Origin: DATIJJ01 sp039936115
GTDB lineage: Bacteria > Pseudomonadota > Gammaproteobacteria > DSM-16500
Assembly: GCA_039936115.1 (NCBI GenBank)
Contig: JBDTIZ010000204.1
Span: 1-5,513, forward strand
Reading direction: 5' to 3'
Length of the DNA stretch: 5,513 bases
The position numbers and the translations under genes were made by a program. The notes below the pieces were generated by a model, which saw only the letters and a program-made list of their open reading frames with translations, did not search any database and had not been told where the DNA came from. Position 1 is the stretch's first letter, and the number at the start of each line of letters is the position of its first letter. Shown here piece by piece: positions 1-5,513 of this stretch.

Positions 1-4
1 ACAA

Positions 5-105
5 ATGCTTTTGTAGGGGCGAACCTATGTGTTCGCCCAACGGCCTAGATATGATATGCCTATGATTTTAAGGGCGAACACACAGGTTCGCCCCTACAAA
101 AGCAT
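5..105. repeat. MITE/REP-like inverted repeat with hairpin arms
   Basis: Positions 5-38 and 72-105 are reverse complements over 34 bp with one mismatch (A at 27), separated by a 33-bp AT-rich centre. Each arm is also a hairpin: GGGCGAAC (17-24) pairs with GTTCGCCC (31-38) around a 6-nt loop, and 72-79 pairs with 86-93 in the same way. The element can therefore fold as one long cruciform or as two small hairpins. It has no coding capacity and lies just upstream of the methyltransferase promoter. The design resembles non-autonomous dispersed palindromic elements, but transposition is inferred. A target-site duplication cannot be judged because only four bases are visible to the left. An arm could also stall transcription arriving from the left, though only a loose T-rich stretch (111-120) follows. 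Confidence 0.85.
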
Positions 106-121
106 ACCAAATTTATTTTTA

Positions 122-149
122 TAGTCATTTTTTAAAACGTTTGTATAAT
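122..149 (+). promoter_or_regulatory. Sigma-70-like promoter of the methyltransferase gene
   Basis: A perfect -10 hexamer TATAAT lies at 144-149. A 4-of-6 match to the -35 hexamer, TAGTCA, lies at 122-127, giving a 16-bp spacer. Transcription would start near 155-157, leaving a leader of roughly 33 nt before the ATG at 190. The promoter begins 17 bp after the inverted repeat, so the repeat is not part of the core promoter but could affect it. The -10 is strong; the -35 is weak. Confidence 0.55.
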
Positions 150-189
150 TGCCAGACTCTGCTACAGCTACATTTTGGATTCAAAATAC

Positions 190-813
190 ATGTTTACTTA
201 TCATTACGCACAGCCAGACAAATATCATTTCAGTCTTGATTCGGTTCAATTAGCAGAGTTTGTCGCTAAGCGATTGCGATCTCGCCCAGATCTCGAAACC
301 TTTCGTGTATTAGATCTTTGTGCGGGTTGCGGGGTAATTGGTTTTGAGCTCGCCTGGCATCTTCGTGAGCTTAGACAGCTTGATTTCCTTGAAGTTCAAG
401 ATGTTTATACCGATTATTTTCATCAGAATGCCAAAATTGTCAACCGACCTGAATTACAATTGCGCTGGCATCTTTTCAATTATGATGTGTTGCTTGGAAA
501 AGAATGGGAAGGCAAGTTCGATTTAATCCTCAGCAATCCACCGTATTTTCAAGCAGGTGATGGCACACTTTCACCATCACACTTTAAAAATCGTTGTCGA
601 TTTTTTTTAGATAGCTCATTTGAAAATTTTATTCAGGCATTAAAAAATTCGCTCGCTTATGGCGGTGAAGCTTATTTTTTACTGCGCCCACTGCAACAGC
701 ATGGGTATGATTTATTTATAGAAACTAAAAAATTGTTGCGAGATACAGATATATCCATAGAAAAAATAGCTCAAATTCGCGGGACTGATGTTATTTTGCT
801 GAAAAAACCCTGA
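190..813 (+). CDS. TrmN6/YfiC-like SAM-dependent N6-adenine methyltransferase
   Basis: Probable class I methyltransferase of the MTS ('small methyltransferase') family, closest in layout to the tRNA1(Val) adenine-37 N6-methyltransferase TrmN6 (YfiC). Numbered from the alternative TTG start at 175, residues 17-30 (YHFSLDSVQLAEFV) match the family's N-terminal 'F..D..LLA' segment. VLDLCAGCGVIG (45-56) is the SAM-binding motif I. LEVQ with downstream N residues (72-90) fits motif II. NPPY (121-124) is the catalytic motif of amino-methylating enzymes. No signal peptide or membrane segment is visible, so it should be cytoplasmic. The ATG at 190 is preferred: GGA at 177-179 sits 10 nt upstream as a weak Shine-Dalgarno, while the TTG at 175 (five residues longer) has none. 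At 207 residues it is somewhat shorter than E. coli TrmN6. It is transcribed alone from the 122-149 promoter. The fold and chemistry are confident; the exact RNA substrate is not, and another N6-adenine target is possible. Confidence 0.85.
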   Translation: MFTYHYAQPDKYHFSLDSVQLAEFVAKRLRSRPDLETFRVLDLCAGCGVIGFELAWHLRELRQLDFLEVQDVYTDYFHQNAKIVNRPELQLRWHLFNYDVLLGKEWEGKFDLILSNPPYFQAGDGTLSPSHFKNRCRFFLDSSFENFIQALKNSLAYGGEAYFLLRPLQQHGYDLFIETKKLLRDTDISIEKIAQIRGTDVILLKKP

Positions 814-868
814 CCTCAAAAAAAATTCTAATTTATTTAATAAGTTAACTCACTAGCGGCTAGCCATT

Positions 869-888
869 GTTAATACTCCCTTAATACT
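869..888 (+). promoter_or_regulatory. PmrA-box-like tandem operator
   Basis: Two direct 9-mers, GTTAATACT (869-877) and CTTAATACT (880-888), are separated by CC, so the half-sites are 11 bp apart, about one helical turn. The PmrA site described for Legionella and Coxiella is a tandem cTTAATatT with a 2-nt gap; here both half-sites keep TTAAT and the final T, and the spacing is exact. The box ends 7 bp before the -10 hexamer and overlaps where a -35 would lie, which suits a response regulator recruiting RNA polymerase in place of a -35. PmrA binding is inference. The direct repeat and its position are seen. Confidence 0.65.
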
Positions 889-892
889 TATC

Positions 893-901
893 TGATATCA
901 T
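893..901 (+). promoter_or_regulatory. Extended -10 promoter element of the large gene
   Basis: TGATATCAT contains the extended -10 dinucleotide TG (893-894), one base, then TATCAT (896-901), a 5-of-6 match to TATAAT. No good -35 hexamer is found 16-18 bp upstream; the PmrA-like box fills that place, typical of an activator-dependent promoter. The predicted start is near 908, with a leader of about 26 nt before the ATG at 934. The AT-rich stretch at 816-848 could act as an UP element. Confidence 0.5.
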
Positions 902-933
902 TTCATCACACAAAACGAGTAAGAATAAGAGAA

Positions 934-3900
934 ATGAATAAAGTCTATTTTTGGCAGGGCATTTTAGGTCATGCTCCTGACATACATCGCTATAGCGAGA
1001 CCATTAACAAACTGCTTAGAGGCGAATATAAAGCAGCAGGTCTTGATTTAAAAAAAATGGCTGGTTGTCGCATTTATAGCGCTAGAGTCAATGATACGCA
1101 TAGGCTTTTATTTACCACTATCAAAGTTGGTAACAAATCCTGTTTGTTACTACTTGAAGTCGTTTTAAATCACGACTATCAAAAATCACGGTTTTTAAAA
1201 CCTTCCGTCCTTAAGAAATTTCTTGCGTTAATAAACGAACAACTAGAAAACTATGACATTGACGAATCCTCTTTTATAGAGACCAATGATGACATCGAAA
1301 TTGATAGCGAGAAATCATCCTCAGAATTCTCTTCCACACCCGCTATTCACTTCAATGCTTGCTTTCTTGAATATAGCGATGATCAGAATGAAATAATCGT
1401 CACAAAATTGCCGGCAATTATCAGCGGCCCTCCGGGCTCTGGTAAAACCAGTCTTGCACTCACTCTACTCGAGCAAGCAGCTCATAAACAATCACAAGGT
1501 TTGCTGCCGCAAGATTTACCTATTCTCTATGTCACAGCCAATCCAGGTTTAAAAGAAAAAGTAGAAGGAGAATGGAAATCATTACCTGTTTCAGAAATTG
1601 TTCCACCAAATATGGTGAGATTTCTCACCTACACTGAATTACTACTTGAGAGAGAACCGAAGCTTGCAAATACAACTTGGGTTGATGCGACCTACTTTCA
1701 AAAATGGCTGGAAGACTATCTCAAAGGTAAACGTAAGCTGAAAATAAGTCATGAATTTGCAAGCAATCATAAACTTCTAATGGAAGAGTTGAGAATTTTC
1801 TCCGGCTATGTAGGCGGCCCTAAAAAATTTAATCTTGGGAAAAAGCAATCTGCTATCACAGATGCTGCAGAAAAAGAGTGGTTTTTAACAATGGCCTCTG
1901 AATATTTTGCGCATTTAGAAAAAACTGATCGCATTCAACCAGATCTTTATGTCCCAAAAGTTAAAAAACCGCCTTATGCTTTTATCGTCACTGATGAATC
2001 TGATGATTTCTCTACTCAACAACTCAATGTATTGACTGCCTCTGTCGAGAACCGTCAGATTGCGTTTTGCATAGGCAGCCATCAGAATTTATATGACAAT
2101 CAATCTAGACAACCTTATTTAGAACAATTACTCGGTGTGTCAGCCCACAAATTAACAGCGACCTACCGCTGTCCACTAAACGGGGTTCATTTTGCTAACC
2201 GTATTATTGCAATCAAGACCAATTTAACTGGCGGTGTTTCTCACAAAAATGAATTTGCTGCTATTGCAGAAACTAAAGGTCCCGATGCACGCCTGGGAAT
2301 GACGCGCTGGATGACTTCAAAATCCACAAAAGATATAAAAACATTACAGAGTAGAGTCAGTTCAACGACATTTGCGATTATTACTGAAGAAAAATTCAAA
2401 GACGAAGTTTCGAAATTATTTCCTACTACATTGATATTTACACCGGAGCAAATAAAAGGAAGCGAGTACCACACTATCCTTCTCTATCGTATCCTTGATG
2501 AGAATAAAGTTTTTGAACTTGCGAGTAAATTTTTTCTAACGCATAATTTTCAGCCGGGGGGATTCATTCATCGTCCTAAAGACTATAACGGCGATACCAG
2601 GGTTAATACTGCATTTAATCGATTATTTGTTGCAGCTACTCGCGCACAAGACAGCTTATATATTTTTCAAGAAAAAGATAATCGCAAATTAGAATTACTG
2701 ATCAATTTATTAAACGAAGTTATTGTAGAAAATGAAGAACAGCCATCATTATCCACTGCTACCGAAAAAAATACGCTGGAAGATTGGGCGAAGGAAGCTA
2801 AACGACAAACAATAATGGGCAACCATGAACATGCTAAGCAAATTGCAATAAAATATGGCATCTCCCTAACACCGTTGGTGCTTCCCGATCCAAAAGAAAG
2901 CAAACAAGATGTTAAAAAAGAGCTCATCGTTGAGACACCTAAAGAAACTAAAAAAGAACACGAGTCTGCAACTGAAACACCCAAGCCCCAAGAGACTAGC
3001 TCTATAAGTAAAAGAAAAACTAAAAAACCTGCTACTTCAGAGACCAGCAAATTAGAACAAAGTAAAGCTGGCTATATAGCTGAATTAATTAAAACGGGCA
3101 TAACCGAAGATAGGTTATTGAACCTGCTCAAACATAAGCACTGTCTGTCGTTACTGTTTGATAAAATAAAAAATGAGCCTAGCTTAATTGAAAAATTAAT
3201 CACTAAATCTACTCACCTTAATTGCTTAGTGAACGTATGCAAAAATAATTTGGATAGTATTCCAAAAGTTTCAGCCGAGCAGTTGTTAGTAGAAGTAAAA
3301 TCCAAAAAATTAATTGAAATACTATTAGAAGATACAAATGCATCAGGAAAAATATTATTAGCACTACTTATTAAAGCTAATACGAAATTATTAAATGATC
3401 CGTTATTAAAAGATTATTCATCTAGATTTAAAACCGCATTTGTCATACTTAAAGAAAGTCAAAAGACTGAGTCCAAATCTGAAACACCGGCGAGACAAAT
3501 AGGTGCGAATGAAATAGCTAAACAAATAGAGGCGAAAGAACTAGCTGAAGCAATATGTCAAAATCAGCCAAAAAAGCTAGAATACTTTACGCATGATACT
3601 CCAGTACAAACAGAACAGCCATCGATGCCTACTCTTCCTCTAGCATTAACTGAATTTGGCGATTTCATTCAAACTAAATGTAAAAATAACAAACTATCGA
3701 CCGATAGATTTAAAATCCAATTTAAAGCTCAAGTGAAAAAGCTCAGAAATAAACTTGATGAACAAAAGACATTTATTGCCGCCATGCAAGAATTAGCCAT
3801 TTTTGCTATAAAAACAAAAAATCTTCATGCTTTTGAAGAAATAATTCAACTGTTAATAACACAAGGTAAGAAAGATACAGAAAATTACATTGATTTCGTT

Positions 3901-4761
3901 AAAAATACGCAAAATGGGAAAACATTAATGCATCTTGCAGCAGAAGATGGCGAGGATGACATGGTCGACATATTGCTGGAGTCTGGCCTTAGTAGCCTTG
4001 AAAGCACTGATAGAGAAGGACTACGTCCAGATGACAGTGCATATCTTGGTGGGCATAAAGACTTGGGCGATTACATGGATGGCCACCGCAGGGAAAGAAA
4101 CGTGCCACGTCATCTACAAGCTATAAAAGAAATGAAATACTCACTCTCATCGAGTTACCCAGGTTTTTTTCATGGCAACGCTCGCAATACACCTGCAATT
4201 TCAGTTTCTGCTCCCGCAGTTGAAGAAGTGACTGACACATTAAAATCTACTGATTCTCTAGAATCATTAAGTACACTTATTCGTGATAGCCAAATAGATG
4301 ATTATGACATCATTTCCGCCAAACTCGAACGTTGGAAGTACGATCAATCAACGCTGATTGACACTTTACAAGAATTAGCTGTGGTCGCGGTACAATCTAG
4401 AAAAATAAGTATTACTTATGCGCTGGTAGATTATTTACAAATGTTTGGCCAGGATTGTGTTAACTTTAAGGATGAAGTGCAAAATGGTAAAACGTTAATG
4501 CATTTTGCAGCGGAGAATGGCGATAAAGCTATGATTGACATGCTGAAAGAAGCCGATGCTCAAATGACTATTCTTGATCATTCAGGCCTATCGCCTGCTC
4601 AATATTCATATCAAAAAGGCCATGAAGCAATAGGTGATTATATTGAGATGATAGATGGAAAAGAACAAGTTGAAATATTGTCGACTAATCTCAGCGGTGA
4701 AAAAGATTTGATATCGCATGAAAACCAGTTGGTGCAGAAATTAAATCCACGTTCATTTTAG
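934..4761 (+). CDS. RelE-like / SF1 helicase-like / ankyrin-repeat protein, candidate effector
   Basis: A 1275-residue multidomain protein. Residues 1-90 resemble a RelE/ParE-type fold (RVNDTHRLLF at 51-60; a hydrophobic strand then H80-D81-Y82). Residues 140-580 hold UvrD-like SF1 motifs in order: Q-motif-like DDQ (149-151), Walker A GPPGSGKTS (165-173), motif Ia (197-211), motif II DESDD (354-358), motif III GSHQNLY (381-387), motif IV ATYRCP (409-414), motif V IKGSEY (507-512) and motif VI VAATRA (566-571). Walker A Lys and the motif IV and VI arginines are present, so NTP hydrolysis is likely; no large 2B domain is apparent. Residues 650-710 form a K/E/T-rich linker with KRKTKKP (693-699), 712-840 are helical, and 905-1050 and 1109-1242 are duplicated helical-ankyrin cassettes. 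No signal peptide or membrane segment is seen. A weak purine-rich Shine-Dalgarno (921-931) precedes the ATG. With the PmrA-like box, a Dot/Icm effector is the leading hypothesis; a defence or nucleic-acid-processing NTPase is the alternative. Biochemical function is unknown. Confidence 0.9.
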   Translation: MNKVYFWQGILGHAPDIHRYSETINKLLRGEYKAAGLDLKKMAGCRIYSARVNDTHRLLFTTIKVGNKSCLLLLEVVLNHDYQKSRFLKPSVLKKFLALINEQLENYDIDESSFIETNDDIEIDSEKSSSEFSSTPAIHFNACFLEYSDDQNEIIVTKLPAIISGPPGSGKTSLALTLLEQAAHKQSQGLLPQDLPILYVTANPGLKEKVEGEWKSLPVSEIVPPNMVRFLTYTELLLEREPKLANTTWVDATYFQKWLEDYLKGKRKLKISHEFASNHKLLMEELRIFSGYVGGPKKFNLGKKQSAITDAAEKEWFLTMASEYFAHLEKTDRIQPDLYVPKVKKPPYAFIVTDESDDFSTQQLNVLTASVENRQIAFCIGSHQNLYDNQSRQPYLEQLLGVSAHKLTATYRCPLNGVHFANRIIAIKTNLTGGVSHKNEFAAIAETKGPDARLGMTRWMTSKSTKDIKTLQSRVSSTTFAIITEEKFKDEVSKLFPTTLIFTPEQIKGSEYHTILLYRILDENKVFELASKFFLTHNFQPGGFIHRPKDYNGDTRVNTAFNRLFVAATRAQDSLYIFQEKDNRKLELLINLLNEVIVENEEQPSLSTATEKNTLEDWAKEAKRQTIMGNHEHAKQIAIKYGISLTPLVLPDPKESKQDVKKELIVETPKETKKEHESATETPKPQETSSISKRKTKKPATSETSKLEQSKAGYIAELIKTGITEDRLLNLLKHKHCLSLLFDKIKNEPSLIEKLITKSTHLNCLVNVCKNNLDSIPKVSAEQLLVEVKSKKLIEILLEDTNASGKILLALLIKANTKLLNDPLLKDYSSRFKTAFVILKESQKTESKSETPARQIGANEIAKQIEAKELAEAICQNQPKKLEYFTHDTPVQTEQPSMPTLPLALTEFGDFIQTKCKNNKLSTDRFKIQFKAQVKKLRNKLDEQKTFIAAMQELAIFAIKTKNLHAFEEIIQLLITQGKKDTENYIDFVKNTQNGKTLMHLAAEDGEDDMVDILLESGLSSLESTDREGLRPDDSAYLGGHKDLGDYMDGHRRERNVPRHLQAIKEMKYSLSSSYPGFFHGNARNTPAISVSAPAVEEVTDTLKSTDSLESLSTLIRDSQIDDYDIISAKLERWKYDQSTLIDTLQELAVVAVQSRKISITYALVDYLQMFGQDCVNFKDEVQNGKTLMHFAAENGDKAMIDMLKEADAQMTILDHSGLSPAQYSYQKGHEAIGDYIEMIDGKEQVEILSTNLSGEKDLISHENQLVQKLNPRSF
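3646..4659 (+). repeat. Intragenic duplication of a helical-plus-ankyrin cassette
   Basis: Residues 905-1050 and 1109-1242 of the large protein align end to end at an offset of 190-194 residues. Each copy has a helical lead-in, then QELA (952-955; 1146-1149), about 38 residues of helix, then an ankyrin pair opening with NGKTLMH (994-1000; 1184-1190) followed by LAAEDG or FAAENG, and closing with GH..(L/I)GDY(M/I). Around the NGKTLMH codons the DNA of the two copies is also very similar (from about 3909 and 4479), with mostly third-position changes. That suggests a fairly recent internal duplication or gene conversion. The 58-residue spacer between copies is Ser/Thr-rich and looks unstructured. 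Ankyrin repeats normally bind proteins, so a two-headed binding arm is likely. Confidence 0.8.
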
Positions 4762-4830
4762 AGCGAATCTCTATGTTCGTTTTCTTGACTGAAGAGATAA
4801 CATTCTTGTTTCATAGATTGCAGCTGAGCC

Positions 4831-5346
4831 TTTTCTACAAAACAGACGCCAAGTTGACTGGATACCGCGGACAAGCCGCGGTACGACGGCGCGTCGAAGA
4901 AACTATCTGCAGCCTGAGGGATCGAACATATTGGATATTTTTCTACAAATCAATACAGATGCCTAGCTGACTGGATATCGCGTACAAGCCGCGGTACAAC
5001 GGCGCGTCGAAGAAACTATCCGCAGCCTGAGGGATCGAACACTTTGGATAATTTTCTACAAATCAATACAGATCCCTAGCTGACTGCATACCGCGGACAA
5101 GCTGCGGTACGACGGCGCGTGGAAGAAACCGTCTGCAGCCTGAGGGATCGAACAGTTTGGATAATTTTCTACAAATCAATACAGATCCCTAGCTGACTGG
5201 ATACCGCGGACAATCCGCGGTACGACGGCGCGTGGAAGAAACTATCTGCAGCCTGAGGATCGAACACCTTGGATGCTTTTCTACAAATCAATACAGATGC
5301 CTAGCTATCTGGATATCGCGGACAAGCCTTGGTACGGCAGAGAAAC
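4831..5346. repeat. Tandem array of ~113-bp units with palindromic core
   Basis: Units begin with TTTTCTACAAA at 4831, 4939, 5052, 5165 and 5277, giving periods of 108, 113, 113 and 112 bp. There are four full units and a truncated fifth that fades after about 5346. In order, each unit holds an AT-rich lead with AATCAATACAGAT, a CTAGCTGACTG segment, the palindrome TACCGCGG-acaag-CCGCGGTA, then ACGGCGCGT, GAAGAAAC, CTGCAGCCTGAGG and ATCGAAC. Unit 1 lacks the ATCAAT stretch in its lead. The core is perfect in units 1 and 4 and carries one to three changes in the others. The palindrome resembles small dispersed palindromic elements of proteobacterial intergenic regions; here it is embedded in a longer, tandemly amplified unit. 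Function is unknown: possibly an RNA-structured tail, a protein-binding array or an amplified mobile remnant. Confidence 0.9.
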
Positions 5347-5372
5347 GAATCACCACATCCATAAGCATGAAC

Positions 5373-5408
5373 TTTCTTCCACGCGCCGTCGTACCGCGGC
5401 TTGTCCGC
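5373..5408 (-). repeat. Inverted copy of the array core
   Basis: This 36-nt segment is the reverse complement of the core of the upstream units. It matches 5206-5241 in unit 4 at 35 of 36 positions and the corresponding parts of units 1 and 3 equally well. It starts 27 bases after the decayed fifth unit. It shares the GTGGAAGAAA form seen in units 3 and 4, not the GTCGAAGAAA form of units 1 and 2, suggesting it derives from the later type. With any upstream unit it could form a long stem in RNA or extruded DNA. Confidence 0.85.
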
Positions 5409-5427
5409 ATAAGCGCTAACCTAAGGA

Positions 5428-5460
5428 AAAGCCGTAAGACCTAATCTGCGGCTTTCTTTT
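5428..5460 (+). terminator. Intrinsic terminator, possibly bidirectional
   Basis: AAAGCCG (5428-5434) pairs with CGGCTTT (5449-5455), extendable by a T-G and an A-T pair, and is followed by CTTTTTC. The stem is 7-9 bp with a 10-14 nt loop. On the other strand the same stem is followed by TTTTCC, so it may also stop transcription from a gene to the right. For the + strand it is the first good terminator after the large gene, so that transcript could run through the whole repeat array. Confidence 0.7.
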
Positions 5461-5513
5461 TCTTGAGCTTTCTGCGAGTGCTTGCCTTATTTCATTCCAT
5501 CTACTTATTACTT

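Larger units (their letters stand above)
4762..5513. other. Gene-free 3' region dominated by repeats
   Basis: No convincing gene is seen in these 750 bases. Open frames at 4773-4970 and 5232-5444 run through the tandem repeats, lack ribosome binding sites and resemble no known family. The first 70 bases hold only a weak hairpin right after the stop codon (4763-4767 with 4776-4780, then TTTC). The rest is the 113-bp array, an inverted core copy and a terminator. The repeats are visibly richer in G and C than the two genes, pointing to a separate origin. Confidence 0.7.

Noticed and set aside
853..865. CTAGCGGCTAG / GGCTAGCC palindrome between the two genes, as a terminator for the methyltransferase gene
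   Set aside because: The stem is only four pairs and no T-run follows; it lies just upstream of the PmrA-like box and may be chance or an accessory site.
2241..3050. Minus-strand open frames inside the large gene (2241-2474 and 2667-3050)
   Set aside because: They are antisense to conserved helicase motifs and the linker, and show no ribosome binding site or family resemblance.
4761..4784. Hairpin and T-rich run right after the stop codon of the large gene, also loosely similar to the left-edge repeat arm
   Set aside because: Stem of five pairs including a G-T, with a short interrupted T-run; too weak to call a terminator, and similarity to the left repeat is limited to GCGAA...TTCG.
4773..4970. 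Open frame of 65 codons after the large gene
   Set aside because: It runs through unit 1 and into unit 2 of the tandem repeat, has no ribosome binding site and its product resembles nothing known.
5031..5040. GGGATCGAAC in each unit, which on the minus strand reads like the GTTCGATCC of a tRNA T-arm
   Set aside because: No acceptor stem, anticodon arm or D-arm can be placed around it in any unit.
4831..5346. CRISPR array
   Set aside because: The whole ~113-bp unit is repeated with no variable spacers, and no cas genes are present.
5232..5444. Open frame of 70 codons across the end of the array
   Set aside because: It spans repeat unit 4, the decayed unit 5, the inverted copy and part of the terminator hairpin; openness is explained by repeat composition.
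5416..5511. Minus-strand open frame entering from the right edge and ending in TAG at 5416-5418
   Set aside because: Only 31 codons are visible, with many AGA/AGG codons, and it would include the terminator hairpin. Sequence beyond 5513 would decide it.

Overview
The window looks like a piece of an AT-rich gammaproteobacterial chromosome, most likely from the order Legionellales (Legionella, Coxiella and their intracellular relatives). This placement is inference. It rests on one very large gene combining a helicase-like NTPase with ankyrin repeats, and on a promoter carrying a tandem motif that matches the PmrA box. PmrA boxes control many Dot/Icm type IV secretion genes and effectors in Legionella and Coxiella.

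Layout from left to right. Positions 5-105 hold a near-perfect 34-bp inverted repeat around a 33-bp centre; each arm is itself a hairpin, as in dispersed MITE-like or REP-like elements. A sigma-70-like promoter (122-149) then leads into a small SAM-dependent N6-adenine methyltransferase of the TrmN6/YfiC type (190-813). A 120-bp gap carries the PmrA-like box (869-888) and an extended -10 element (893-901). These drive a 1275-residue protein (934-4761). It has a RelE/ParE-like N-terminal domain, a complete set of superfamily 1 (UvrD-like) helicase motifs, a Lys/Glu/Thr-rich linker with an NLS-like basic patch, a helical segment, and two copies of a helical-plus-ankyrin cassette.

The last 750 bases contain no convincing gene. 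They hold a tandem array of about 113-bp units (four full copies and a decayed fifth, 4831-5346). Each unit has a palindromic core around CCGCGG-acaag-CCGCGG. An inverted 36-nt copy of the core follows at 5373-5408, then an intrinsic terminator at 5428-5460. No good terminator separates the large gene from the array, so its mRNA may carry the array as a structured 3' tail.

The two genes are not an obvious functional pair. The methyltransferase looks like housekeeping tRNA modification with its own promoter. The large gene looks like a separately regulated accessory locus, and the best hypothesis is a Dot/Icm-type effector. The RelE-like / SF1 / ankyrin fusion under a PmrA-like box, with a palindromic repeat array behind it, is the most unusual part of the window.
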